A stretch of DNA of 64,000 nt. Source: Lachnospiraceae bacterium (GTDB taxonomy: Bacteria > Bacillota > Clostridia > Lachnospirales > Lachnospiraceae). This document shows, one piece after another, positions 1 through 8,955 of the stretch; the stretch's first letter is position 1, and the number at the start of each line of letters is the position of its first letter. The stretch is from assembly GCA_910573755.1 (NCBI GenBank), contig CAJTBO010000008.1, positions 1 to 64,000 on the forward strand. Reading direction: 5' to 3'. A model generated the notes under the pieces. The model searched no databases, had not been told where the DNA came from, and was given only the letters and a program-made list of their open reading frames with translations. Both the position numbers and the translations under genes were made by a program.

Positions 1-2
1 CA

Positions 3-131
3 GATAAATATGCAAAATCTTATCCTCATAAGGATTGTGTAAAATTTTCAAGGTACTATATAGGAAGTCAGAGAGTTTCTAAAAACTCTTTTGACCCCAA
101 CATCATGACATTGAAAAATTCAATAAATTGA
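3..131 (+). CDS. possible C-terminal end of an upstream gene
   Basis: Frame 3 is open from the window edge to a stop at 129-131 and reads as plausible protein (about 42 residues, ending MTLKNSIN). It may be the tail of a gene lying left of the window. The same stretch has an 8-bp hairpin (71-78 with 83-90) followed by TTTT, so a terminator is a competing reading. The AT-rich DNA makes a chance open frame quite possible. No family is recognised. From 132 to 373 I see only AT-rich promoter-like sequence (TATGAT near 276) and the ribosome binding site of the next gene. Confidence 0.25.
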   Translation, partial: DKYAKSYPHKDCVKFSRYYIGSQRVSKNSFDPNIMTLKNSIN

Positions 132-373
132 TGATCAAAATTGTTGGAGGGATGTTCCCTTACGATCCACAAGGACGGAAAACCTGATAAAAACAGGTTC
201 CTGGTCCTTTTTGCCCTTAAATGTAAATTTTTTGTGAATTTGATTAAAAAGTCTTTAATAAAACATTTCCGGTGGTATGATGAAAATAATATTATTGAAA
301 TGATCAGGATGTATAAGAAGGGGGAACGCAGGCAATATGGGACTGTATTTGAACCCGGGAAACGGAGGGCATC

Positions 374-1525
374 ATGGGATTGTTCGGCAAAAAGAAAACA
401 GAGAAACCTGAAGATAAGCAACCGGAAAAGCAGCCGGAAAAACAACCGGAAAAACAACCGGATAAGCAGCCGGAAAAACAGAAGGAAAGAAAACCGTATA
501 TCAGAGGAGCGGGCGGAACCATTGTCACAAAATCGATTCTGAACGGTACTTCAAAGCTGAAATGGCTGTTCCGGCAGGAGGGCGGGCCGGGGAACGGCTG
601 GATTGCCTTTGGAGATAAGGATTCGCAGGAATATGTGAATGACGCGAAGAATATGCAGGTCGTGGATTTTAATACGCTGATCGATATTGAGCCTGCGGCG
701 GCAATGGTATTTTATATGCCGATGGGAAGTGATCTGGAATTCCGCTGCGACAGAAGCGGAAAGTATTTTGTGGATACCAGAACCGGAAAAGAGATCAGGG
801 AGCCGGTGAAGCATCCGGCGCAGATCGCTTTCGAGAAGAATCTGAAATTTTTAAATAAAAAGAGTTATCCTGCGGAGTTCTTTCAGAGTTTATTCACAAA
901 AAGCGATAAAATAGATGTGTTTATGGCGGGAAAGGCGGATTTTCCTACAGGAGAGGCAGTGCTTGCAGATCCGCTGGCTTATTTGGGCAGCAAGTATGAG
1001 ACTGTTCTGGATCGAAAGATCCCGGCAGGGAGTTATCCGGTGGAGCTTTCCATCTGCCGTTCCCAAATCGCAGGACTGCGTGTTTTAGCCGCAAGGATCC
1101 TGCTCGGTGATAAGCAGGCCGTCTGTTATGAAATCGCAATGCCGAAAGGAAAGAAAAGTGAAGATTCCGGGAAGCCGGGGGTGCTTACTTTTTTCGGTGT
1201 GGACACAGGGCTCGCCTGTTTTGCGGATGCGCAGGTGTCGGAGGAATACAGGGCATTTTTTGAAAACTGGCAGAAAGAAAATCCGGGAAAGAATAAATAT
1301 ACGGATTATTTTGAGGCGCTTTTTCAGAAAAGCTATGAGGAATATCCAAAAGTGCAGAATCCGGGCGGAAGCTTTCTGGAGTGGAAACTGCCGGAAAGCG
1401 GACATAGTATCGTCATGTTCGCGAGCGGCATGGGAGACGGCATATACAGCGGATATTGGGGGCTGGATGCGGAAGGGGAGGCTGTGAGCCTGACAGCGCT
1501 GTTTATGAATCCGGAGTATTTCTGA
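374..1525 (+). CDS. DUF2185/DUF4241 protein, immunity-type
   Basis: This 383-aa cytoplasmic protein starts at an ATG behind GGAGGG. Residues 1-40 are a charged low-complexity leader made of repeated PEKQ tetrapeptides. Residues about 48-140 resemble DUF2185 (Imm33-like: GGTIVTKS, then GNGWIAFGD and a conserved FNTLIDIEP stretch). Residues about 190-290 resemble DUF4241 (FPTGEAVLADP, then a VDTGLACFAD motif). Both families are frequent in immunity loci next to polymorphic toxins, which suggests but does not show a toxin-neutralising role. There is no signal peptide. The genes downstream have the same flavour. The PEKQ repeat is a 12-bp tandem repeat and may vary in copy number. Confidence 0.75.
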   Translation: MGLFGKKKTEKPEDKQPEKQPEKQPEKQPDKQPEKQKERKPYIRGAGGTIVTKSILNGTSKLKWLFRQEGGPGNGWIAFGDKDSQEYVNDAKNMQVVDFNTLIDIEPAAAMVFYMPMGSDLEFRCDRSGKYFVDTRTGKEIREPVKHPAQIAFEKNLKFLNKKSYPAEFFQSLFTKSDKIDVFMAGKADFPTGEAVLADPLAYLGSKYETVLDRKIPAGSYPVELSICRSQIAGLRVLAARILLGDKQAVCYEIAMPKGKKSEDSGKPGVLTFFGVDTGLACFADAQVSEEYRAFFENWQKENPGKNKYTDYFEALFQKSYEEYPKVQNPGGSFLEWKLPESGHSIVMFASGMGDGIYSGYWGLDAEGEAVSLTALFMNPEYF

Positions 1526-1738
1526 CAGGAAAGTATCCGCAAAACGGAAATCAGTAAATCGAATACAGCTAAAGAAGTGCCCGGAGAAATGACCGGAGAA
1601 ATGGCTGTTGAATTAGAACAACTGATGAAAGGGAATCAGATGATCATTGCGAATGAAATTGCATAGCGCTTGAGAGTTTCAGCGGAGATTATCAGATTAT
1701 CGTATCAAAGTTATGAAGAGAATGGGAGAAGTAAAAAA

Positions 1739-3226
1739 ATGGAACCGGAAAAAATCAGGATAGATATGACACTGTTAAGCTGTATTGTTCAGAGTCTGGG
1801 CAGAATACCAGAGACCATGTACGATTTCCAGAAAGTAAAGAAATTATCCTGCGGTGGGGAGCCGGTAAAACTGATCGATCCTTATAATGAGCCGCTTCCG
1901 GATCGGCTTGAGATTGCGGAGGGGGATTTCGGCATGATCGGTAAGATGTCAAGACTGAAAAAACTGACGATATCCGCTATGCCGATTCAGGATTTCTCGT
2001 TCCTGAAAACCTGCATTGGGCTGGAAGAGCTGGAAATTTCGGGATGCGGCGTGATCGACTGCGCCATTTTAGAGGAGGTGAAAAGCCTGAAGAGCCTTAG
2101 CCTGCACTACTGCAGCGGCTTAGAGCACCCGGAAAGACTTCTGAAACTGTTCCGGTTAAAAAGACTTTCTCTGGAAGGCACCAAGATCGAGGATGCCGGC
2201 TGTTTTATGCATTGCTGGATTCCGGAGGTTCATCTGCCGGCATATATCCTGAAGGAAGAAAAGAAGGAAGAGCAGAAGGAAGAAAAGGAGGAAGAGCAGA
2301 AGGAAGAAAAGAAGGAGAAAGCGATTTCCAGAAAGAACAGCGGAACGGTATCGTGCGGGGAAGGCGTGCCGTTCCGGAAGAGAAGCAGAGAACAGGGAGT
2401 GCATCCTTATACAACGGTGGATCAGGATTCGCCGCTCTGGGAAATTTACAGGGGCGCTTACGGCAGTGTGAGGGAATACATAGTCATTTTGACAGGAGAA
2501 AGAGACAGAGCGCCCGAAACCTTCAAACTGCGTCGGCTTGAGACGGCGGTGAAGACAAATTATGAACTAGCCTTTGATAACCTGCTGGAAAATCTGTATC
2601 ATCAGATGAGTTTTTATCGGGCGTCCTGGCTGGTTCTGCCCTATCTGGCAAGGCTGATGGAGGGCTGGGAAAAAGAGAAAGACAGAGAATGGCTGTTTCG
2701 GGGGATCATGGCGGCGGGAAGTATTCTGGCGACGGATGTATACGGGGAAAAGCCGGAGGATGATTTGTATGTAAGTTACCGAAATGCCATCCTGCAGATC
2801 CGTGATATAACGATCAGCTTTTTGGCGGAATGTATGGATCATGTTCTGGAGAAGGATATTGGCTTAAGGCGCGAGTTTGCGGTTTCTGTTCTGGCAGTTC
2901 TGGGAGAGGAAAAGCTGGCGTTTATGCTGTTTCTTTCCGGATTTGAGTCCTGTTATATTGTCTGTCCGTCCTGTGAAAACTGTGATGAAGAGATCGAGTT
3001 CGGGTACTGTGAGCCGTCGGAAAAGATTAATATGGCAAAGGAGCCTTTGAAAAGATGGGACGGGGAGAGCCTGAAGGATGTAAAGCAGTGGGTATTTAAT
3101 CTGTTTGATTTGATCGGGGACAGTGAGGGAAAGGAAAAACTCTGTTACTATTTCGGGACTTATGTATGTCCGGAGTGCGGGGAAAAAGTGCCGGTACTGA
3201 AAGGGATGGAAGAATATTACGGATAG
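1739..3226 (+). CDS. leucine-rich-repeat protein with C-terminal zinc-ribbon region
   Basis: The protein is 495 aa from the ATG at 1739, which has GGGAG upstream. The frame is also open from a TTG at 1670, but no ribosome site precedes that codon. Residues about 50-165 contain irregular leucine-rich repeats (LKKLTISAMPI, LEELEISGC, LKSLSLHYC, LKRLSLEGT). A Lys/Glu tract (KEEQKEEKEEE type) follows, and then a mainly helical C-terminal half that carries a CPSCENC pair and, near the end, a CPECGEK pair. These cysteines probably bind zinc. LRR plus helical domains of this sort occur in immunity and effector-neighbour genes of Clostridia. The function is unknown. Confidence 0.65.
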   Translation: MEPEKIRIDMTLLSCIVQSLGRIPETMYDFQKVKKLSCGGEPVKLIDPYNEPLPDRLEIAEGDFGMIGKMSRLKKLTISAMPIQDFSFLKTCIGLEELEISGCGVIDCAILEEVKSLKSLSLHYCSGLEHPERLLKLFRLKRLSLEGTKIEDAGCFMHCWIPEVHLPAYILKEEKKEEQKEEKEEEQKEEKKEKAISRKNSGTVSCGEGVPFRKRSREQGVHPYTTVDQDSPLWEIYRGAYGSVREYIVILTGERDRAPETFKLRRLETAVKTNYELAFDNLLENLYHQMSFYRASWLVLPYLARLMEGWEKEKDREWLFRGIMAAGSILATDVYGEKPEDDLYVSYRNAILQIRDITISFLAECMDHVLEKDIGLRREFAVSVLAVLGEEKLAFMLFLSGFESCYIVCPSCENCDEEIEFGYCEPSEKINMAKEPLKRWDGESLKDVKQWVFNLFDLIGDSEGKEKLCYYFGTYVCPECGEKVPVLKGMEEYYG

Positions 3227-3267
3227 GCTGTGGTCAGCTCAATCAGTAAAGTGACGGGAGAAGAGCA

Positions 3268-3819
3268 ATGAAAAAAATCGGTGTGAAGGATATCGATCTT
3301 CTTCCTTTCTGGATCAATTACGTCGGCTGCTGTTATCCGAACGGTTATGACGAGGAGAGGGATATTTCCGTTTCGGAACTTATGCAGGAGTTGTATACGG
3401 AAGAGATCGGAGAATGGTGGGAGAAATTTACCGGATATTATGAAGGAGTCCTTGAGGAAAGCGATGGGTATCTGGACGAGCCTGTTACGCTGGAAGAGGC
3501 GGCAGCAGAAGGGAAAATTTTGAACATAGAATTTCATCCGGGAGATATCCTGTATTTTATGAACGGAAAGCAGATTGGGAGTGCAGGGCCGCATTGGGAA
3601 CTGCAGACAATACCTTATAAAGAGGTAGAGCAGTTGCTGGCTTTCCCAAACGGGGGACAGCTATTTTTACTTCTGTTGCCGCTTGCCTGTATAGAGGAAA
3701 AAGAGGTGGAGGCAGTTATAGACGAAGTAAAAAAACAGATGGGAAATTATTTTCCGGAGAGTTTATGCGAGCGTGTTTCAAGATGTATTGCTGCGGGGTT
3801 GCTTCCGGATGAAGATTGA
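3268..3819 (+). CDS. hypothetical acidic protein, possible Imm19-like immunity protein
   Basis: A 183-aa acidic soluble protein begins at an ATG behind GGGAGAAG. It shows the pattern of small immunity proteins: an N-terminal helix-rich part with WWEKF, then GDILYFMNGKQIGSAGPHWELQT and a hydrophobic stretch (LFLLLLPLACI). It sits 41 bp behind the LRR gene in the same orientation, consistent with one immunity-gene row. The Imm19 suggestion comes from overall look only. No catalytic motif is visible. Confidence 0.55.
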   Translation: MKKIGVKDIDLLPFWINYVGCCYPNGYDEERDISVSELMQELYTEEIGEWWEKFTGYYEGVLEESDGYLDEPVTLEEAAAEGKILNIEFHPGDILYFMNGKQIGSAGPHWELQTIPYKEVEQLLAFPNGGQLFLLLLPLACIEEKEVEAVIDEVKKQMGNYFPESLCERVSRCIAAGLLPDED

Positions 3820-3899
3820 GCGGAGGCAGGAAATAAAATGAATAATAACATTTGTTATTGAATAAAACATCAGTATGTGCTGATGAGAAGGAGCGGTCT

Positions 3900-4238
3900 G
3901 TGACAGAGAAAAAAGAAGCAATAGCATATTGCCTGACGTTGGAGGATGCCTATGAGGATTATCCCTTTCATGATCCCAACTGGTGTGTTATCAGGCATAA
4001 AAATAATCAAAAAGTGTTTGCCTGGATCTTTGACAGAAACGGCCATGTCTGGATCAATGTGAAATGTGATCCCCGGTGGAGGGATTTCTGGAGAGAGGCT
4101 TTTCCCTCTGTGATTCCGGCTTATCATCTGAACAAGGAGCACTGGAATTCTATTATACTGGACGGAACGGTGCCAAAGGAGGAGATCAGGCGGATGATCG
4201 CGGAAAGCTACGATCTGACGAAAAAAGGAAAATCATGA
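3900..4238 (+). CDS. MmcQ/YjbR family DNA-binding-fold protein
   Basis: The chosen start is GTG 3900, because AAGGAG lies six bases upstream; the frame continues upstream to a TTG at 3852 without a good site. The 112-aa product has the MmcQ/YjbR layout: an N-terminal helix ending YPFHDPNW, a beta-sheet with KVFAWIF and VWINVKCDP, then YHLNKEHWNSIILDG and a C-terminal helix with the conserved IAESYDL end. The family has a CyaY-like fold and is often called DNA-binding, but no specific job is established. It is convergent with the MocR gene. Confidence 0.85.
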   Translation: MTEKKEAIAYCLTLEDAYEDYPFHDPNWCVIRHKNNQKVFAWIFDRNGHVWINVKCDPRWRDFWREAFPSVIPAYHLNKEHWNSIILDGTVPKEEIRRMIAESYDLTKKGKS

Positions 4239-4280
4239 TCATTCAGGGAGCGTGGAACGTGCGGATCGTTTGGGAGAATA

Positions 4281-5663
4281 TTATTGTATCAGCAGTGCTT
4301 TTAACCGTGTCACCCCGTCCGTCAGGATTTCTAAAGAGGGAGGCGTTATGACAGAGATCCTTATTGTTTTTTCGGGAACTTTGTTTCCGACGAAGAAACG
4401 CTCCGCGCCGTAAACCTCTACCCCTGCTTCTCTGGCACAGATCTCAAAACTTTTTCCGGTAAAGTGTCCGGGTAATTGTACGGATCTGAGCGGTGATGTA
4501 AGTCCGCTCGGTGTGACAAATCCGTCCAGTATTTTATTGACAACCAGATTTCGCTCCGTGAGTTCTTTTTTCCGTTCGGCAAGAATCTTGTCGGCGGTGC
4601 CGTCTTCGATCAGGGCGGCAGATACCGTTGCGAGCAGCGGCGAGATGGAAATATTCATGGAATACAGGGCTGCCGTCAGTTTTTCACGGAATCTGCCGGG
4701 GACATGGATAAATGCGGTCCTGAGTCCCGGCGAAATGGTTTTGGAAAGGCTTGATATGTAAACTGTCTGATCCGGCGCAAAAGAGGCGATGGGCGGCATG
4801 GGCTCCGGCACTAAAAGATTATTGATGCCGTCCTCTATCACAAGCAGATTTTCGGATTTTGCCGTCTTTGCGATCATCTTTCTTGTCTCAAGAGACATGA
4901 TACGGGAGGTGGGATTCTGATAATCGGGGATGACATAAAGTCCTTTTATATTTTCATTCTGCATGGCATAGCGGATGCCTTCTTCTGTTATCTCATGGCG
5001 GGAACTCTGAACCGGCAGTAAATGAATGCCGAATAGTTTCGCGGCTGTTTTTATGCCGGGAAAAGTCATGGGTTCCGTTCCGATTTTATCTCCTGTTTCA
5101 AAAAATGCGCCGAGAATGGCTGCCAGTGCGTTTTGACCGCCGGCTGCCGGAAGAATATGTTCCATATCTGTATGAAATCCTGATTTTTCAAGCCATGCCG
5201 CACCTGCATTTCGCTGTCTTTTTGTACCTTCCGGCACACCATAGGAAAACAGGTTCAGGGCGTCCGGCTTTTTCATCAGGTGTTCCGCATACTGTTTTAC
5301 TTTCGCATTACATGAGACGGAGGGAATGATCGCCCCCATCTCAATCATATGGGAATCTTCTTTTGCACAAAGCAGCATCGGATCTGCGGCGGCATCGGAT
5401 GAAACATAAGTACCGTTGCCGACGGACGCCGAAAGCAGTCCCTTTTGGCTGCATAGTTTATACACTTTGGATATGGTGCTCAGATTCAGATCCAGAAAAT
5501 CAGCCAGTTCCCGTTGGGGCGGCAGCTTTGTTCCCGCTTTCAGTTTTCCGCTTTTGATATCGCTTTCTAACAGTTTTGCCAGCGCAATATATTTGGGGCC
5601 TGTTATATCGTTTAAGTCAGGCTTCCAGCTCATGGGGTAATTATCAAATGAATTTACCGGCAT
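4281..5663 (-). CDS. MocR-type regulator (GntR HTH fused to PLP aminotransferase)
   Basis: The 460-aa protein starts at the ATG at 5663 behind AGAGGTG on the minus strand; an upstream in-frame ATG at 5753 lacks a ribosome site. Residues about 18-85 form a winged-helix GntR domain (AGTKLPPQRELADFL, LNLSTISKVYKLC). The rest is a class I aminotransferase fold with PDYQNPTSR and SLSKTISPGLRTAFI, where the lysine would bind pyridoxal phosphate. MocR proteins usually sense PLP or an amine and control a divergent gene. Here that would be the aminotransferase gene at 5947, and the intergenic region carries matching inverted repeats. Confidence 0.88.
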   Translation of the reverse strand: MPVNSFDNYPMSWKPDLNDITGPKYIALAKLLESDIKSGKLKAGTKLPPQRELADFLDLNLSTISKVYKLCSQKGLLSASVGNGTYVSSDAAADPMLLCAKEDSHMIEMGAIIPSVSCNAKVKQYAEHLMKKPDALNLFSYGVPEGTKRQRNAGAAWLEKSGFHTDMEHILPAAGGQNALAAILGAFFETGDKIGTEPMTFPGIKTAAKLFGIHLLPVQSSRHEITEEGIRYAMQNENIKGLYVIPDYQNPTSRIMSLETRKMIAKTAKSENLLVIEDGINNLLVPEPMPPIASFAPDQTVYISSLSKTISPGLRTAFIHVPGRFREKLTAALYSMNISISPLLATVSAALIEDGTADKILAERKKELTERNLVVNKILDGFVTPSGLTSPLRSVQLPGHFTGKSFEICAREAGVEVYGAERFFVGNKVPEKTIRISVITPPSLEILTDGVTRLKALLIQ

Positions 5664-5678
5664 AATGCACCTCTGTTT

Positions 5679-5762
5679 TTGTATGGATTGCTTTTGGACA
5701 ATCGGTAGAATTGTCTGCCATACAATTCTAACATTGTTATCCTGCGGATTCAAGATTATAAT
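5679..5762. promoter_or_regulatory. divergent control region with inverted repeats and promoter
   Basis: Between the MocR gene and the aminotransferase gene there is an 8-bp inverted repeat, TTGTATGG (5679-5686) and CCATACAA (5718-5725). Nested inside are GACAAT/ATTGTC (5697-5702, 5710-5715) and GAATTG/CAATTC (5708-5713, 5723-5728). A sigma-A type promoter for the rightward gene is TTGTTA (5734-5739), 17 bp, TATAAT (5757-5762). Spaced half-sites are typical of MocR operators. The rightward transcript would have a leader of about 175 nt (to 5946) with a short GC hairpin; I recognise no riboswitch in it. Confidence 0.6.
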
Positions 5763-5946
5763 GAGGGTTATCGGGGAGAATGATATGGCTGGTTATTATT
5801 TCATATGGATAAAAAGTCTGCCCGGATAAAATCAGATGCGCCATTGCCGCCCTTTCGGGAGGGAGAGTTGTAAAAAGCGCAGTGCCGTCAGGCTTTTATG
5901 GGAATAATACAGGGAGATTTTCCAGAGGAAACCGGGGTATACAGCT

Positions 5947-7137
5947 ATGAGTATGAAACATTTATTATCAGATGGAATAAAAGCAACACCGCCGTCTTTT
6001 GTCAGAGGGATTTTGAAAGCGGCATCCGATCCGGAGGTGATCTCCTTTGCGGGCGGCCTGCCGAATCCGATTTCCTTTCCGCAGGAGGCGCTCCTTGAGT
6101 CAATGGAACGCGTTGTAAAAACTTATGGAAGCAGTGTATTCCAGTATTCGGTGACAGCGGGCCTGCCGGAGCTCAGGCAATATATTGCGGACAGATATAA
6201 CAGGATCTTCGGGCTTGCGCTTACGGTGGATCATGTTATCATTACGACCGGTTCTCAGCAGGCGTTGGATTTGATCGGAAAGGTATTGCTTGATAAGGGG
6301 GACGGCGTGATCGTGGAGAAGCCGACTTACCTTGCGGCAATACAGGCTTTTTCCATGCAGCAGCCGGTATTTTATCCCGTGGATCTGACAGAAGAAGGGA
6401 TGGCGCCGGAACAGCTTGAAGCGGCTTTGCAGAATCCGGTAAAGTTTATCTATGCGATTCCTGATTTTCAAAATCCCACGGGGCTTACCTATTCTGCCGG
6501 AAACCGGGAGCGTATCCGCGGCATACTCAAAGACCGCGGGGTTGTTCTGGTGGAAGACGATCCTTATGGCGATCTGCGTTTTGAGGGGGAACGTCTGCCT
6601 TACATCGGAGTGGGAAAGCTGCCGGGCAGTATTTTGCTGGGGACTTTTTCCAAAACGGTTACGCCGGGTATGCGCACGGGTTTTATCATCTCTGAAAACA
6701 GGGAACTGCTGAAATATATATCCGTTGCAAAAGAGGCGGGCGATCTGCACACCAATATTTTTTCCCAGTATGTGATCTGGGATTACATAAAGAATCATGA
6801 TCTGGATCAGCATATCGCGAAGATCAGAACGTTATACAGGCAGCAGGCGCAGGCAATGATGGATGCTATGGAACAATATTTCCCGCCTGAGGTAAAGTAT
6901 ACAAGACCGGAAGGCGGCATGTTTTTATGGGCAACGCTGCCGGAAGGCGTGAGCGCCATGTCCCTGTTTCCGAAGGCGCTGGAGAAGAAGGTTGCGTTTG
7001 TCCCGGGAGATCCGTTTTATACCGATATGAAAAATTTAAGGACAATGCGGCTTAATTACACCAATGCGGACTGTGAAACGATCAGGGAAGGGATTCGCAG
7101 GCTGGGAGGATTGCTGGAGGAGTTGATTGAAAGGTGA
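5947..7137 (+). CDS. PLP-dependent class I/II aminotransferase (2-aminoadipate/LysN-like)
   Basis: This 396-aa enzyme lacks the HTH of its divergent neighbour. Visible family marks are the substrate loop FAGGLPNP near residue 36, Y in QYSVTAGLPELR, IPDFQNPTG, the PLP lysine in GTFSKTVTPGMRTGFI and the carboxylate-binding arginine in MRLNYTN. This pattern fits the LysN/ARO8-like branch that transaminates 2-aminoadipate, branched-chain or aromatic amino acids; the exact substrate cannot be read. The ribosome site is weak (GAGG well upstream of ATG 5947; a second ATG follows at 5953). It is probably under control of the divergent MocR protein. Confidence 0.85.
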   Translation: MSMKHLLSDGIKATPPSFVRGILKAASDPEVISFAGGLPNPISFPQEALLESMERVVKTYGSSVFQYSVTAGLPELRQYIADRYNRIFGLALTVDHVIITTGSQQALDLIGKVLLDKGDGVIVEKPTYLAAIQAFSMQQPVFYPVDLTEEGMAPEQLEAALQNPVKFIYAIPDFQNPTGLTYSAGNRERIRGILKDRGVVLVEDDPYGDLRFEGERLPYIGVGKLPGSILLGTFSKTVTPGMRTGFIISENRELLKYISVAKEAGDLHTNIFSQYVIWDYIKNHDLDQHIAKIRTLYRQQAQAMMDAMEQYFPPEVKYTRPEGGMFLWATLPEGVSAMSLFPKALEKKVAFVPGDPFYTDMKNLRTMRLNYTNADCETIREGIRRLGGLLEELIER

Positions 7138-7197
7138 TAGATTTATTTGACAAAGGGCGACCGGTTCGGCATTTAGCCGTTTTCGCATACCGGCACA

Positions 7198-8127
7198 CTA
7201 ACCGGTAATTTCGTCCGCGCACCGCTTCGGCTCATATCCGGTTACATCTCCTGTTTGGTAAGTATCGATCTGCCGCAGATAAGTGTCTTCATCCACCGCT
7301 TCCCCGCTTATATAATATTCTCCCCAGTCCCCGACAGCCAGTGTTTCCTCAATCCAGCTCCCGCTATCAAATCGAATATGTTTCCAATGATTGCAGGCGG
7401 CGCCGCCGGAAGAGAGATAGACGCCGCTTGTCTGGAGTACCTCAAAGCCTCTGTACATAATTTCCCATCCGTAAAATTTTTCATTTTCACAGTGCAACAC
7501 CAGAAAATCGCCGACCGGCGTCCACTCCACAATTAATTCTTGTATTCCATCCTGGTCCAGATCAAACACCCGCACTTCCCTTATCATCATTTCCTCGATA
7601 TCATTCTCGGCATAGGCCTTCACATAACGGCTGAGATCTGTTGTTTCCTTAGGATCATATCTGCGGAATACAGTATTTATGCTATCTTCTGTAATGCTGC
7701 CATCTTTGTCAAGCGCTGTATACTCTCCAAAGTCTGTCAGTTCAAAAGCGGCGTTTTCTTTCAAAACAGGGAAATACTGCTTAAATCCTTCCCATTCTTC
7801 ATCTGTCATCCGGCTCTGAAACGAATCGTAATCTATTTGAGATACTTTTACAGGTCCGTAATTATCTGTAGTCATTTCTGATTCTGTTTCTGATTTTGTT
7901 TCCGGCTCGGTTTCCGTTTCCGGTTTTGCATCTGGTTTTGCAGGCTGCTGCTGAGTTTCTTCTTTTCGGCTGTCGTCTTTGCTTTCCGGTACCGGGGTCT
8001 GTGTTTGTGTCTGATGTGCGTTTTCCTCTCCGTCATGAACCGTCTGATCTGCACAGCCGGCAAAGGTCAGGGCTGTCATGATCATAAAGATGCATATCAG
8101 TATTTTTATCCGCTTTATCCTTTTCAT
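7198..8127 (-). CDS. secreted lipoprotein with VCBS/FG-GAP-like segment
   Basis: The 309-aa product opens with a basic-hydrophobic signal peptide ending in a lipobox (LTFAGC), so it should be lipid-anchored outside the membrane after cleavage before Cys25. A Pro/Glu/Thr-rich spacer with repeated PETE units follows (about residues 35-88), then a globular domain that contains VFDLDQDGIQELIVEW, a calcium-loop-like DxDxDG element known from FG-GAP/VCBS repeats. The gene is convergent with the aminotransferase gene. The function is not known. Confidence 0.8.
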   Translation of the reverse strand: MKRIKRIKILICIFMIMTALTFAGCADQTVHDGEENAHQTQTQTPVPESKDDSRKEETQQQPAKPDAKPETETEPETKSETESEMTTDNYGPVKVSQIDYDSFQSRMTDEEWEGFKQYFPVLKENAAFELTDFGEYTALDKDGSITEDSINTVFRRYDPKETTDLSRYVKAYAENDIEEMMIREVRVFDLDQDGIQELIVEWTPVGDFLVLHCENEKFYGWEIMYRGFEVLQTSGVYLSSGGAACNHWKHIRFDSGSWIEETLAVGDWGEYYISGEAVDEDTYLRQIDTYQTGDVTGYEPKRCADEITG

Positions 8128-8320
8128 ATGTATATCACCGTTCCAATTTATCCGTTTTGATTAACAGGTCCTGATTTCCTGATTATAAGCTGTTTTCAGA
8201 AAAAACACAAGTAACTGTTCGGCTTTTGACCGGACTGTTGCAAACATAATTTCGGAAACGGGAAATAAAGATGAATGTTGGTGATCGTTATGCTATAATC
8301 AGAAGGAAACGGAAAACAGA

Positions 8321-8433
8321 GGGATCAGAGTTGCCTCTTTGGAGGCGACGCCTATGGAGACTACGACGAATTGGCAGGGGCAGGAGCGGCATTTATTGCC
8401 GAGAGGCCGTCGGATATCCTGAAATATGTATAG
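8321..8433 (+). pseudogene. C-terminal fragment of a HAD-type phosphatase
   Basis: Frame reading from 8344 gives a 29-residue tail (GDAYGDYDELAGAGAAFIAE and a SDILKYV end, stop at 8431) that looks like the end of a phosphoglycolate-phosphatase-like HAD hydrolase. The expected preceding residues (GIRVASL) are present at 8321-8341 but in another frame. The rest of the gene is missing, so this is a decayed remnant just upstream of the GNAT gene. Confidence 0.5.
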
Positions 8434-8487
8434 AGAATTGATACGGAAAATGGAATGTTTTATGGGAATAACGGAACGAAGGTTAAA

Positions 8488-8955
8488 ATGAATTACGAAA
8501 TAATACGTCTGACAGATAGGCCGGAAATAAAAAAACAGGCTGCACAGTGGTTTCATGAAAAATGGGGTATTCCGCTGGAAGCATATACAGAAAGCATGGA
8601 AGAGTGCCTGGCCCAGAGAAGTCCTGTTCCTCAATGGTATATGGCAATGGAGAAAGACAGGATCATTGGGGGACTTGGGGTTATTGAAAATGATTTTCAC
8701 AGCAGAAAAGACCTTGCGCCCAATGTCTGCGCCGTCTATACGGAAAAGGAGAAACGGTGCAAGGGGGTAGCCGGCGCCTTACTGGGTTATGTATGTACTG
8801 ATATGAAGGAGAAAGGAATTGATATCCTATATCTTATAACAGACCATACTTCGTTTTATGAACGTTATGGATGGGAATTTTTGTGTATGGTACAGGCAGA
8901 CGGCGAGCCCGGGATGACAAGAATGTATATACACGAAAGCAGGCAGACCGGATAA
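8488..8955 (+). CDS. GNAT family N-acetyltransferase
   Basis: The 155-aa protein starts at ATG 8488 behind GAAGGT. It has a GNAT fold: a beta strand with IIGGLGVIEND, an acceptor-side loop, then the acetyl-CoA pyrophosphate loop in the form KRCKGVAGALL (the usual RxxGxG/A), and a late FYERYGWEF strand. The substrate is unknown. The C-terminal codons (ESRQTG) lie inside the first copy of a 35-bp tandem repeat, so the end of the protein may have been altered by repeat expansion. Confidence 0.85.
   Translation: MNYEIIRLTDRPEIKKQAAQWFHEKWGIPLEAYTESMEECLAQRSPVPQWYMAMEKDRIIGGLGVIENDFHSRKDLAPNVCAVYTEKEKRCKGVAGALLGYVCTDMKEKGIDILYLITDHTSFYERYGWEFLCMVQADGEPGMTRMYIHESRQTG

Noticed and set aside
141-542. 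Plus-strand frame of 133 codons overlapping the first gene
   Set aside because: It is out of frame with the DUF2185 gene, Arg/Lys/Asn-rich by shadowing of the PEKQ repeat, and no ribosome site precedes it.
1670-1738. TTG start extending the LRR protein by 23 codons
   Set aside because: No Shine-Dalgarno sequence before 1670, whereas ATG 1739 has GGGAG at a suitable distance.
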